Assembly: GCA_032821775.1 (NCBI GenBank)
Contig: JAVLRN010000001.1
Location: forward strand, 310,001 to 374,000
Length of the DNA: 64,000 nucleotides
Direction: 5' to 3'
From: Sanguinoderma infundibulare
Lineage: Eukaryota; Basidiomycota; Agaricomycetes; Polyporales; Polyporaceae
Under the pieces are notes generated by a model, which saw nothing but the letters and a program-made list of their open reading frames with translations, made no database searches and was not told where the DNA came from. Of this stretch, positions 32,739 through 44,349 are shown one piece after another (within the stretch, counting starts at the first letter, position 1; each line of letters opens with the position of its first letter). A program made the translations under genes and the position numbers.

Positions 32739-33542
32739 TCAAGCCAATGGGCACTGAATAAGGGCGACCAGGATCCCCATCTCCCTCCAACCCGGACGGA
32801 AGACAAAAAAGGAGGGCGACATACCTTTTACCAGATAGCCAACCAGATACTGACTCAGCTCCTCAACGAAATGGGTGCGGGCTGCAGCGCGGGCATCAAT
32901 ATTCGTGTAATCCTTGGAGGACTTGTAAGACTCTGTGCGGTAGTGGGATATGCCCGAGTAGGTGGTGTTGGCGGGGGACGTGGCCCTGGTGAGCCGGCGT
33001 GCCTCATGGCAGAGTATCGATGTCAAGACTGAAAGAGATATGAGCAGAGAACGAGTGGTGCAAAGCGAGCGAAGAGAGACATGAGGACGAAGCAAAGAAT
33101 GAATCGACTTGTCCGCCGCTTGCCCGTTGCGATCACGCCTTCCAGGTTCCCACGGTCTGACCTGGGGTGAACTTCCGGTAATTGCTCGTCTGGCTTTCTG
33201 GCTCTCTCGAATCGACTCCATTATCGGCCGGGCTTCCTGTTCTCCTCCAGTCTGTTCCAGACGTTGGACCTCACGCTTACATTCTCTGCAGTGACGCGCC
33301 ACGCACGCCCGACAGTGTACACTACAACCTGTTCTTAATGTATCCTGCGTTTTCCTACCCCGACGACGAGCCTGAGGGCCTAGAACATTGGCATCAGGAC
33401 ATCGCTGTGCATTATCTCCCTTTGCCCAAAAGCTGCCCTCAATATCTACTCTATCCGAGTCCCCCTTCGCAAAGTTGACCTTGAGGCCTGTTGATGCCCG
33501 ACCAATTGCAATCTCTCGATATGTCTCCCGCCCGATCATCAT
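32739..33542 (-). CDS. chimeric ORF over leader exon copy D
   Basis: An uninterrupted 267-codon frame with a real ATG at 33542, about 45 bases downstream of a TATATAGCGCAGGATGAGCC motif. It starts MMIGRETYREIAIGRASTGL, passes through low-similarity sequence, and enters the leader-exon frame (RATSPANTTYSGISHYRTES). It then reads through the usual GTATGT donor to a stop at 32739. The leader exon itself has lost its original start frame through the shared one-base deletion. The copy at 46.5 kb has a related start (MMIARERYLEIGRASTGL) but is frameshifted. No domain is recognised. It could be a new chimeric gene or simply an accidental open frame. Confidence 0.3.
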   Translation of the reverse strand: MMIGRETYREIAIGRASTGLKVNFAKGDSDRVDIEGSFWAKGDNAQRCPDANVLGPQARRRGRKTQDTLRTGCSVHCRACVARHCRECKREVQRLEQTGGEQEARPIMESIRESQKARRAITGSSPQVRPWEPGRRDRNGQAADKSIHSLLRPHVSLRSLCTTRSLLISLSVLTSILCHEARRLTRATSPANTTYSGISHYRTESYKSSKDYTNIDARAAARTHFVEELSQYLVGYLVKGMSPSFFVFRPGWREMGILVALIQCPLA

Positions 33543-33569
33543 CCCGCTCTTCTCCCGAACACTTAGTCT

Positions 33570-34130
33570 GGCTCATCCTGCGCTATATACCAGCTATGGT
33601 TCTCAAATGTTGACCTTCTCTAGATCTTCCTATCGGACCCGTGCACGACAGTCCACGGGGTGGCGAACCGTAGATGGCCAATCGTCGGCCTCTCTCTATC
33701 GCGATCGGAATGGAATGAACGCGTGGTATTCCCTTGGATACCGCAGTTTGGTCACCAATCGTCCCGGAATGGTGGCTTAAGGACCCGCGTAAGAGGTTCC
33801 CCATAGCTCCTACCCTCGTCCTTCCGTTCGCGGACGATAGCGGAGCGGAAATCCAAACCCAAGCCCACGGCGATTTTGTGATGGCGTGCGAATGGATGGA
33901 AAACTGGCCGGCGACAGCCAGCTCAGGAACACCAGATTGGGCACGGTCATGTTTAAATATCGTCAGAACGCAAACGGAATAGGTTATACAGAACGTTCCG
34001 GCGCAACATTTTTCAGTCCGACTCAAGCCCGTCAAGAAGTAAGAACAAGACCATCCGCGCTACCCAACCCTCCTCCATTGCCTTCTCATGGAAATGGCCC
34101 GAACTTGCCCTGCACGCTCTCCGTGGAGCC
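33570..34130 (-). repeat. post-DUF6533 block, copy D
   Basis: Minus-strand block joining DUF6533 copy D to the ORF at 33542. It is highly similar to 46570-47130, including the CGCAAGAGGTTCCCC/ATGGGGAACCTCTTACGCGG stretch and a CGATTTTGTGATGGCGTGCG word. The frames differ between copies, so coding function is unlikely. Confidence 0.5.
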
Positions 34131-34139
34131 ACACCTGGC

Positions 34140-35860
34140 TCAAACCTCTGTCGACGACCGCACGCCATCGAGAGGTTCGTTTCCAACTCGCTCGATGGGT
34201 GGCTGCGTGAATATGGCGCCTTCTTCCATCCCACCCTGAATCCCACCCGTCGTGTGATCCTGTGGAACCCCTCCAGGTGTGTCCCCGTTCCCACCAAACG
34301 ACCCTCCGCTAACTGGCTCTTCGCCCCCATCCTCCTCCTCATTCCTGTCCGAAGTGACAGAGGCGTGACCGATCGCCCCGATGACCCGATCGAAGACAAC
34401 TGGGCTGATGCGCGAGTTCGTGCTCGAGAGCTGAGACCCTCCTGCACGCATCCTGCGATCGGTCGCTTGCAGTTCGAGCAGGAATTGGCAAACGAGGATG
34501 CTGGGGATGCTATCCGAGTCGTGTCAGATGACTTCCCGTGCTGAAGAGGAGAGACGACCCGTACACGTTGGCGACGGGGGAAATGTAGGTAAAATTGATC
34601 GGGGACAAAAGCTTCGAAGTTATTGTTAGCACTGCTGCATTCTCATCTGGTAGCGGGAGAGGTTAGGCGTACGTTTAGCACCTCAGCAGAAAAATTAACT
34701 GATTGAACTGCTATGATGACACTTGACATCGGACATTAGGAATATGTGTATGGATGGGATGATTGGAGTGACGCACATCAAGTAAAGGATCTCTGGATAT
34801 CGACCGTGAGGTGATGATTGCAGTTTAAAACAGCACAACTCACCGTTACGCAGGAAGACTTCTAGGAGGGACTCCTTTCCCAGACCCTGAGGTCTTGCTC
34901 CGCGGATGGGAGATATAGCGACCCAGGTCACGTATATGAGCAACCCGTCGGGCACAAGAGTCGCCAGAATGTTGGAGGTCGCGTCTGCGATAATGGCTGC
35001 AGCAGAGTAGGTGTAAATGACATTGGCGTATTCAATATTTTAGCAACGTACAGCTAGCGTAGATGGTTAACATCCGTGCAAGGGCGATGCCAAAACTAGA
35101 AAACTAACCCTTCCGAGTTCAACAGGATACTTGTCGCAATGTCGATCCCAACGCATCCAAAGCCTCCAGGTACAGCCCACGCGGCGACAACAAAGTTTGC
35201 CAAGGACATTGCAAGTGGCACAAGAGAAATGGCGAAGCTGACCACAGACAGCAGCCACTTCTTGGGGCCCAGAGCGAACACTCGGAGGGAAGTGAAGGCT
35301 AGCAGATCATGGCGTCGTAAGCGACCACCTAGGCTGCATATGTTTAGTCCAACGTACCTGCAGCTATCAAAACGAGCATGGCGTTTGCGACCTCCGACAG
35401 CTGCGTCACTACTGTGCACCTTAAAGGAACCTGGAATCAGCATCCAAAAGTATGCCTCAATGTGAATGTTGCGCACCCCTTAAGGATTTCGTATTATCAG
35501 CTTGAGACTTCACGTAGCGGTTGAATAAAATAACATACCTCATCCGATAGAGGTACAGTGTTAATATTTATGATTGCATTGAGGATGTAGTACGCCAGTC
35601 CGATGTACCTGTACAACAAGTACATGACCGTTGCCCCGGTCACTTTACCCTTCTGAGTCCAAAACGCCCCCACTTCTTGATCAAGGACCGTCGCCCAATG
35701 ATACACAAAGAGCACTGAAAAGTTAAAAGTGGACGATGCATGTTCGGAAAAATCATTTGTCGATCAACATGCCGAGTGGGAGTGGGTAGTACTCACCGGT
35801 AGCGGATAGGTGAAAATACTGGCCATTACGCAAGCTGGGGTGAAAAGGTTCCTCAGTCAT
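34140..35860 (-). CDS. DUF6533 membrane protein, copy D
   Basis: DUF6533-family gene starting MTEEPFHPSLRNGQYFHLSA (ATG 35860) with a GTGAGT donor. Exon 2 reads LFVYHWATVLDQEVGAFWTQ and KGKVTGATVMYLLYRYIGL. The next exons have VVTQLSEVANAMLVLIAA-type and LRVFALGPKKWLLSVVSFA segments, then LVPDGLLIYVTWVAISPIRG. The final exon contains DSIPSILVCQFLLELQATD and MRAGGSQLSSTNSRISPV, and ends RSSTEV plus stop at 34140. The exon order and donor sites match copies C and E. Predicted multi-pass membrane protein of unknown role. It may be intact, but all splice phases could not be checked. Confidence 0.55.
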
Positions 35861-36179
35861 TTCCTCTGCAGATCTACATGCAGTTGGCCCACTTACTAGC
35901 TGGCATTCTGTTGCAAAAAGGCGGCCAGTGACATCGCTGCAGGAGTCGATTGAGAGTCGCCGTGCTTGCGCCCCAAACTTATACACCTTGTTCATCATCT
36001 CCGGGGGCTGTGAAGGTTCTAGATAAGTACTCCTATGATGCACAACGTCCAAGCTCAAGGTTAGCCAGCTGCATCCATGGGCAGGAAGTCAATCGTACCA
36101 CCTCTGCATTTCGTAGTGATGTCCGACCCCAGACCGGAGCAACGGGATATACTTCGCGTCCTATACAGCCATGGATGAC

Positions 36180-36384
36180 TGTGCCATGCGGGAGATGATG
36201 ACCCAGCACAGCCTTCTAACAATGCGCAATCGTGAGCCCAAACATGCCTTCGCATCAACACGGCTGGCGAAGCAGTCGAGTTGACACGCACGGTGAAATG
36301 CCTTGCAATCATGGTTCGTCGTATCCCGTCGTCAAGCACGTCGTGAAGGGCGGAGAACTTGAGGTCGGAATCCACAATCTGTGC
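36180..36384 (-). repeat. intermodule spacer, copy D
   Basis: Short spacer joined directly to the end of an ABC1 exon: the frame ...RSIMQGLWKAQIVDS runs from kinase sequence into spacer words (HFTVRVNSTASP). The last kinase exon found elsewhere (starting NNQMF) is missing here, so the junction is a deletion. Confidence 0.5.
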
Positions 36385-37640
36385 TTTCCACAGACCTTGC
36401 ATGATACTGCGACATTGCAAGAACAACGACGGTCAGATCCGAGTCAGTTCCAGCTGAAGGTTTGCGTAAACGCAGGGACGCACCGCATATTCCGGCCAAT
36501 GAACAGAAGCACCTTCGTGAGCCTATCCGTATCCGTCAGGAATCTCCAGCTTCACCTTCATCATCACGCCCCGCTCATACTCGTTCATCATCTCAATTCC
36601 GGCATGTCCGTCTGCTGGAACCGCACCGGCCGCATCAGTGTTGCGCTGGTAAACAGGTCAGGCGTCCCGATCCCCCACTCAGCCACGACTTCCTTAACGA
36701 TGTCAAAGTCGAGCGTGAGCAGACCCTTCCATATCCGCGCGTACCGCTGCTGAAACGCGTCCGAGACGCGCACGTACAACCCGTGGTCGAACTACACCTG
36801 GCCCTTCCTCGCCAGGTGCGAGAGGACGATGATGTTGCCCGGGTGCGGGTCGCAGTGGACCCAGCCCCAGTCGAAGATCTGGGCAGAAAAGAGGTCAACC
36901 ATGGTGCGCATCACCCACTCCGACCCGCCCTTGACGGTGGGGAAGCGGTCGGCCGGGAGGGGTGGGCGTGCGGACTCGCGCGCGTCGTTGCCCATCAGTC
37001 GTTCGATTCCGCGCCGATCGGAGAGGCGGACGCAGTCAATCCACTCGACGGTCATGACCTTCTTGGTGGAAAACTCGGGGTATACCTTGGGGACGTAGAC
37101 GCGGTCTGCGAGGCCTGGTTCGCGTGTCACGTAAGACGCCGTTTCGATCGCGTTGCGGGCTTCTGCCTCGCAGTCGAGTTCGCGTCGGAGATGGTCGTTT
37201 ACGAAGTCTAGTGGAGAGGTCAGCGCGGCGAGCGCACGTTCTACGAAGACTCGAATACTTACTAATAGCGAAGGTCGCTGGGATGTTGAACAGCCAGTGC
37301 TCATACATCCACATAACGGCTGCGAACGCGCCTAGGTCCCACTCGGCCTGCTTGCTCATGTCAGGCTTCTGGATCTTGACCGCAACCCACTGCTCCGAAC
37401 CGTCTGTCGTCTTGAACTTTGCACGATGCACCTGTGCGATGCCCGCGCTCGCCGCGGTCTGCTCTTCGAAGACTTCGAAAATGCCGTCGGGTCCGGCCGG
37501 TGGGGGACCGAACTCGGAAACGAAGACCTTCTCGACAACCGAGTAAGCCGGACTTGGCAACCCCGAACTCGATGCCGCGCCTCCACGGCAACTCACCACA
37601 CGGACCTCGTCGACCATCCTGACGGCGTAGAAGTGGTCGA
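36385..37640 (-). pseudogene. ABC1/UbiB-family kinase pseudogene
   Basis: A longer but broken copy of the kinase at 49.7-52.2 kb. Preserved parts are YSVVEKVFVSEFG, the Ala-rich loop region (QTAASAGIAQVHRAK), VAVKIQKPDMSK with the ATP-site lysine, RELDCEAEARNAIETASY (the ExD motif), and WVHCDPHPGNIIV with the catalytic loop. A deletion just before DHG removes FVLL and creates a TAG (GQV*FDHGLYVRV). The N-terminal exons with the mitochondrial presequence and KIGQ motif are gone: sequence homologous to the far upstream region of the intact gene (CTCCACGGCAACTCACCAC) abuts the SVVEK exon directly. The last exon is also missing. Not functional as a kinase. Confidence 0.85.
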
Positions 37641-37979
37641 CACCAGGATCGAGTTCGATCTCGTTCATCATGACCAAGTCGTTCCGCGACGGGATTGCCC
37701 TGGATTGCCACTTCCGGCAACCGACGTCTGTCGGAGAGGTGGGCCGGGAACCCGGTCATTGTCCTACGACAGTCTCGCTGGCACCGGGCCAGGTTACGAC
37801 TCTTCCTCCATCGACTTGTGCAATTCTGTCCTGACGTTGTCGGCCATTTGCAGCCTTGTCTCGGCATCGACTGCTGGCTTTTTACGTCTCCCAAGGAAAG
37901 AACTGCTGGCAGCTCAGGCTGGCTGAAGTACAGAAGCTTCGGCTTCATCCATCCCGAGCTCGGAATAGGTTCATCATAC

Positions 37980-39600
37980 CGTGACTGACTGGAGGCCTAG
38001 CAACATATATCCGTGAAAACGGTGGAGCACCCAGGGCGGTGGCATACCTGAGCAGGGCGAGGTTCAACTTGAAAAGTCCTGGGTCGCGGAGCGTTGACGC
38101 CCGATCCAGTGATATCCTACTTACTTATGTAAGCATGTTTTGATTACTGTGTTTACTCAAGTTGCTTACTTTACTTACTCGGCGTATCCCGGAACGGTAT
38201 TCGGATATTAATGATTGTTCCCTACCAGCCTTGGCACTAAGTTCCTCAGTCGTTCTCTGGTCGTTCTTCCGTCCTACTGTGGTCCAGGTGAGGTATGTTC
38301 TACCAGTGTTCTTGCAAAGCTCGATGTCCAGATCGATTCACGACTGCCTTTATTCAGCTGACGCTCGATAATGCGTCTCACTCCTCATTTCTCTTATCAC
38401 AAAATCCGGAATCCGTGGCAGGCTCCATCTCGTGGCATTCGCCTGCAGATCCTGGACCACGGAGTCACCGCACACGACCCCAGCTTCTAGCAAGACAGCC
38501 AGCGCTCGAGGTACGCCGTGTCATGTATATGCCCCTCTTCTTATGGTCTTCTCATCGCCTAGGCGACTGAGCAACTTGAAGGTGTAATTGGTATGTGCTA
38601 GTCCTTCGCATTTGGCTCGTCGTGGCAAGAATCTCCTTCCGTGCGCTTTGATATATAGCGTTGACACACTTTAAGTAGAGTCTAACGTCGTCGGAGTCTC
38701 TCACCGCCGATGCTCGATGGATCTGTTAGATATGATCGTGTTCTTCGCGTGTCATCAATATTGGTTGCCATTCGGGATACGTCTCGTAGCTATACGATTT
38801 TGGACATGACACCGAGATCAAAATATGCGTATAGGAAGGCATGGACGCTGTCGAAAGTGTCTGGTAATTTCGTAAAGGCTGACGGTGGGCGGCTACTACG
38901 GGTGTGGTCACCGTCTTTCAAACTGGCATTCCCGTCACGGTGCTTGCGCGCGGCTTTGAATTATCGGCTCACTCCTCGCCCTTCTGAAGGCACTACGTAG
39001 CGCTCTTTGTTCAAGTCGCCAGCGCACATCGCGCGAGTGGCTGCCGCACTGCCGCACCCACTAGCCTATACGAATTTCATCAGAAATGTCCACAGCGTTC
39101 ATGCCTTCTTGCTCACCCGTTTTACTCTCCGGGTCCTGTCCTCGAATGTCTATTTATGGGACTTGCCATTTAGAATGCGCGTAGCGTGTGCTTGACAATA
39201 GGCTTCCCGGACCTGTTGCTCTTGTCACCCCTGGCAGATGTTGCGCAACGACTGGTGATCTATTCACGTCTCATCTCACAGTCTGGACACTGCGAGGCGC
39301 GTTCCATGGGTTCTTTTCCGTCCGCTCAAGTGGCTGCCCTCCAAGGTTGACTTAGGCATGGTTTGCATTAGACTGGGCGTCACTGGTGTATTTCTAGGGA
39401 CGTGCAGTTCGCAATGCGGACAACTTTGATGATGAACATCTCGTGCGTTATGTGCGGTAGCCAGTCGCGTTCTCTGTCTGATTTAGCGTCGACGTCGTGC
39501 GTTACACCTGACATAAGCAACAGCGAGACCTCCGGGTCCGCGTCGCGCGGAAAACGGGGATTGGAGCGAAGAACCAGAACAGAGGGAGCGAAGACAGTGG
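37980..39600. other. intergenic, unassigned
   Basis: No domain-bearing frame and none of the module repeats. 38110-38180 has a loose CTTACTTA/TTACTTACT repetition. The rest is unremarkable mixed sequence that may be decayed. Confidence 0.45.
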
Positions 39601-39613
39601 GCGCAGCCGAAGG

Positions 39614-39659
39614 CGGACTTCCCCTTCACTGACATGAGTGTCAGTGAAGGGGAAGTCCG
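39614..39659. repeat. perfect 21-bp inverted repeat, 4-nt loop
   Basis: Arms 39614-39634 and 39639-39659 are exact reverse complements separated by TGAG. The arms begin CGGACTTCC and contain CCCCTTCACTGACA. Transcribed, this would make a fully paired 21-bp stem with a tetraloop. There is no T-tract after it, it is not near a gene end, and no second copy was seen in the window. Confidence 0.9.
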
Positions 39660-39946
39660 TCTGCACCAGATTCACTAGGTGTATCGGACCCGACCCTACC
39701 TTCTTGCTCCGGGTCTTTTTTCCTTTCCAGGGTGCGGTCCTAATACGGCCGTAGCTTGACAGGGAACTCCGCCTTGGCCACGTAAACGCTACATACGGAC
39801 TCATGGAAGATTAGCTGTCAAACCACACACCATGCGCACGTCAAATGGTCTCCAACAAAAATACGGTGTTCAAGCTTGAAGGTGCGGTTCACTCTGTCCG
39901 TCCTGTCCTTACCCGCTTACTGAACTCACCACCCCATCGTGCTGAT

Positions 39947-41523
39947 ATGGGTAATACCTACTCCTTCGCCCGCGAGGAAGCAGAAGAAAGGCGCCACAAA
40001 GAGGTGCTCAAATCAATACATGCTTCAAGGCGTGCCCCGCCAAACCATGTCGTTGAAGCGGCCCCGTCGGATGGTCCACCCACCGCCCATGTGCAGGCTG
40101 GATTAAGGTGCGAGAAACATACCCTTGCATCGTATACAACGTCATCTGACCTCGTGTCTACATCTACCAGAAGCCCAATATCGACTGAAGATGAGCTCGG
40201 TAGTTCACCAGATGGTATGCCCATCCTGACTGTTCCCGTCCATGCCGAACCCAATATTGACATCCCAGATACTCAAGGGGCAGCGGAAAGCACCATACCG
40301 TCGACCGACGTCCGTCAAAATGTCGTCTACAACCCTGGCAACTTCACCCCGTCCATCCACACTCTCCATTTGCAGATGCTCGCGCCTTCTGCGAGCTTGG
40401 GTGGAGAGTCCACGACATCCCCTTTGGCGTGGCAGCGCTCAGAGAAGAACGGTCCTTCCCCCACTTCGAGTTCGACGTCGGCGGGTCACGACAAGCCCCT
40501 CGGCGTTGCGTCGGACGCCCCCTCTGAAACCGACATCGCTCTGTTCCAGCTTCACGAGCTTCGCAGATTCAACGACCGGATAATCCCCCAGCTTACGGGC
40601 ATCGCGGCAGGCTTGGAACGATGTCAGAAGGCGATTCAGGACCTTCGCGTCAACGGCATCGCACCGGCCCCGGCAGAGTGGGATCATGGGGAGAATCGTC
40701 GTGCGAGATCGCTGGACGCTCTGCTCACCGGGCCCAATTTGGCTCATGCAGTGGGACTGGACGCTGACAAACATTCGGATCCAGAACTTGCCCGGGCAGA
40801 AACCCTCTACTTTCCTTTGAAGACGTTCCGAGGCTCCAGCTACAAGACGCTCGAAGTTGCCTTTGATTGGGATGACGAGGCTCTCTTTCGTGCTCTCGAC
40901 GTCTCATATAACAGGCTGCGCACGGTATGGAGGAAGTATCTCTCCCTGAAATCCGTTTGGTGAGTGGTGTGCCATTCATGTGTCGTCCATATATGGCGGG
41001 AAGGAAGCTCACCTCGACTTCGCGTCTTTAGCTCCATCAGGGCAGTCGACGTAAGTGTCAACTTGCAGCATTCGTTGTCGCAGGTCTTAACATTAACAAT
41101 TCTGAACTCCGTAGGCAGATCACACCTACGTATACCCTAAGCGGGTAGGGCCGATAGCATTGGAGCCATACATGAGGATGCGCGTGCGACACTTTCTCCA
41201 GCATCCGGAGATCTTGGCAGGCCGCGACGATTTCATGCGTGCGCTCACCGCCAACACACAGATGGGCATCGAGTTTGAGGAGGCGTGGAGCTTTACACGC
41301 ATCGCGGTCGCCATCCTGCTTCCGGTCCTCACGTCGCTCATCGTTGCGGTAGTGTACCGGATCGCGGCAGGGGACGTCTCCACGGGCTTCACTATCGCCA
41401 GTAGGTCTACATCCCGTAGTCTTCTCTTCTCTCATGCTGACGGCTTTCTCTTCAGGCTATATCACGTCCGCATACGCCGCCGTGCTCGTGATGGTCGGAG
41501 TCCTGGGCGCCGTCGAGTTTTGA
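39947..41523 (+). CDS. two-helix membrane protein, fungal family of unknown function
   Basis: Four exons, about 461 residues: 39947-40959, a 19-nt microexon 41032-41050, 41115-41400 and 41456-41523; phases agree throughout. The N-terminus MGNTYSFAREEAEERRHKE is charged, followed by a Ser/Thr/Pro-rich linker, a helical region (LFQLHELRRFNDRIIPQL, LERCQKAIQDLRVNG) and a conserved-looking EALFRALDVSYNRLRTVW segment. Exon 3 has PYMRMRVRHFLQHPEI and a hydrophobic helix IAVAILLPVLTSLIVAVVY, then DVSTGFTIAS. Exon 4 supplies a second helix SAYAAVLVMVGVLGAVEF at the very C-terminus. An upstream ATG at 39845 in frame would add 34 residues. I recall similar uncharacterised proteins in Agaricomycetes; no activity is known. 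Confidence 0.75.
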
Positions 41524-41770
41524 TGTTTGGCAGTCTCGTTTCGTCTCATAACCGAGGATCTTGGTCTGTGATAATGTACCCATCTCTTAACGGACACCAC
41601 TCAGTGCTGTATTGTTTTGGAACAAGGCTCGAATGTACGTCTCGACGTAGTAGGGTACCAATCTCTACCACGAAGATCCGAATTGCCAGGGATAAATCAG
41701 AGATGTCATGAGATACGCTCTGTAGTGTATTGCGGATCCGTCCCAGGGCAAGGAATGTCTCGTCCATTGG

Positions 41771-43533
41771 CTAATAATGAGTCGTCGTCCACGAATCGCG
41801 ACCACCCGGGCCGTCGTCAGGCCCAACACACGCAGGCGGCAGCGGCATCTGCGGCAGGCCCATGATCCTCTCCACGCTGACTGTCCTGAAGTGCCTCCGC
41901 AGCCTCGCCACCTCGCCCTCGTCGATCGCGAACCGCGGCGATGCCTGCACGACGAGGTGCTCGAGGTACCCGTACCCACCCAGCGCGAGCTGGTCCAGCA
42001 TCCGCTGAAACTCCATCTTGAGCGGCGCCCGCTCAAACTTGAGCACGTTCGGGTCCCCCTGCGCGCGCGGCGGGAGCGCGTCGTGGAAGACCATCCGCAC
42101 CGTCGTCAGCCTGGGGCAGCAGAACGTCGCGGGGTCGTTCGTCGACGGCAGCACCGAGATGTCGGGCCAGAGCACGTTCCCCGGGCCGTCATCCGGGTGG
42201 TCGATCGTGACGAACACGATGGCCTCAAGCGCGAGGAGCGCGCCCAGCGCCCACCGGACGCGGACCTGGAACGTGGTCAGGTACACGGTGAACGGCGCGG
42301 TGATGTTCACCAGCCACGCCTCGCGCACGTCGGACAGGTCAGTGACGTCCGGGGAGAGAAGGCGCGAGAGCCACATGTCTGGCTGCAGGTACCGCGACGA
42401 GGCGATGTTGCTGGCCGTCGACGCGATTCGGACCGCGTTCGTCCGGCTGGCGAGTGTGAGGGAGAACCGGTAGAAGGAGAACCGGTAGAAGGAGGAGGTG
42501 TCGGTGAACACGCCGATGCGCAGGTGGGTCGCCTTCCCGTCCAGGCGCTGCTGGATGACCGGTTCGTATTCGAACATATTGTGGGGGATCTCCTCGTTCA
42601 GGATCTGGAGGGCCATCTTCCCCTCCGCGCGAGGACGAAGGAGGGTGAGATAGAATTCGAGTGTGCTCCACGACAGGTTATGTAGCGCCACTCGACGTAT
42701 GCCCGTTGATAGCGGCCACATCGTGCTCGGCACGGCGCCCTCCAGAGAGGGATACAGCGCGGATAGAACAAGGTTCTCGAGGCTGGGACGGCAGCTCAGT
42801 AGCTCTATTATGGCCCTGTGCGGGAGTGTACACTTGGCTAGGACCAGGTGGGTGAGGGAGGGGATGGGGTATGGGTCCCAGCCAAAGAATGTGAACGGCA
42901 CGTTGTCGAGGACAAGGCGCTGCAGCGCCCATACGCAGTTATGGAGGAGCATGAACGGTTCTGCGTCGTCTTCAGCCGTCGCAATGCATGTGAACGCTCT
43001 CAGCGCCGGGGCTCTGGATTCTCTCGAGAAGAGATGATCAGCCCCTGCCATGACACCGCGATTAAAGTGATCTGAACTGCAAGAGCGGGAAGAGCGGCTT
43101 CTGCGGGGGCGAAGTAGCGCGTTTCGACGCGGATCCGAGGCTGCATCGTCGACATGATGTGCACCTCTTCGATTCGAGCCGCCGCGGGGTCGTCGAACGT
43201 GTGAAACACGTCCGTGACGACCTCAGGGCGGGCGACTACGGTGATAGGGAGAGGCTTGTTATTTGCAGCGCATATAGGGAAATAGTGGATGCGCCTCGAA
43301 GCAAGCGTCGTCCACCACTCCGGGTGTGCTAACACGATTTCCCGCAGGTGGTGGCAAGTCTGCGAGAGCGGAACGAGAGCGGTTCCATCTCGGAAAGAAG
43401 GGCGCCAGAATTGGTTTATCGCGGAATGACTAATAGGGACGGTGGTTGGCACAATATCTTCCATGATGTGCACAAGCAACTCCACAGGAAGGGAGAACAC
43501 AGGCATCCGGGTGTTGATTGCGCGGCGGAGCAT
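41771..43533 (-). pseudogene. F-box gene 3, frameshifted
   Basis: The start MLRRAINTRMPVFSLPVELL (43533) is an F-box followed by family sequence to about residue 155. At 43051-43090 the coding potential switches frame; the second frame runs from MAGADHLFSRESRAPALRAF to the end with the expected LTHLVLAKC, SLENLVLSAL and LPQMPLPPACVG signatures. The two frames overlap and no GT-AG pair with compatible phase was found. Because sister genes are single-exon, a one-base indel is the simplest explanation. A 15-bp tandem duplication at 42461-42490 repeats FYRFS. Without the shift it would encode an F-box protein of about 580 residues. Confidence 0.7.
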
Positions 43534-43609
43534 GAATGTGGCCTTCCCGACCTCTTCGTGAAGCGACCGTAGCTGCAGAGGGACCCAGTTAGCGACAAAT
43601 CAAATCCTC

Positions 43610-44230
43610 TTGCATATCGAAAAACCTACAGTCTTTTCACTAGAAAAATAACTCAATGTCAGCTTCGGAGCGTCCAAAGGCTTCAATACCATGTAGATTG
43701 CGCTGAGATCGAGAGCCTTCCTGCGGGCGATTTTATTCCTCTCGGGCTCCGTTCAGAGTCCGGAGCGCATTACGGCTGACTATGCCCAAGATCTCAAGCT
43801 ATGCCACTTAATGCGGGAGGAAATGTGCTTGCTGTGACGGACAGCGAGCCCACTTCTTCGGGATCTCGGACATGGCCAGCGGACTCTGCACTAACCTTGA
43901 TGGAGGGATCGCATCGCAATCTACACGGCATGAGTGTCTGTGACCCAAGCAGCTGTGACGCACCTCATGAGATTCAACTCGTTCTCCATGGTCTAAAGCA
44001 ATCCCGTTATTAGGGTATTGGACTTGAGTTCAAGTTGCTCCATGGCTTTCCCGTGTTCGACCACTCTGCGTCGGGTCTTTTGAGTACCAGCTGCTTCATG
44101 TGCAAGTGAAGATAAAGCACCTCCGGATGGATGTGTAAATTTAGTGTATTTCAGACAAACGGAGCTGTAGGTGACTCGCGCAATGATACACAAACGGTAC
44201 TGAAAAGTTAAAGAGTGGGCGATGGATGTT
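43610..44230. other. intergenic, unassigned
   Basis: Between the F-box gene 3 start and a DUF6533 fragment. No gene or module repeat is recognised. The right end (from about 44200) shows the AAATCATTTGTC word that lies in intron 1 of DUF6533 copies. Confidence 0.4.
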
Positions 44231-44238
44231 CAGAAAAA

Positions 44239-44349
44239 TCATTTGTCAGCCAACACGCCGAGTCGGAGTGGGTAGTACTCACCGGTAGCGGATAGGGTAC
44301 AATACTCAGGGCTAGTACGCAAGCTGGGGTGAAAAGGTTCCTCGGTCAT
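44239..44349 (-). pseudogene. DUF6533 exon 1 fragment, copy F
   Basis: Only the first exon and start of intron 1 of a DUF6533 copy remain: MTEEPFHPSLRTSPEYCTLS then GTGAGT. The upstream leader is also present up to about 44470, but with a deletion that removes the TATAAG box seen in other copies. The rest of the gene was lost, ending this array on its left side. Confidence 0.75.
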
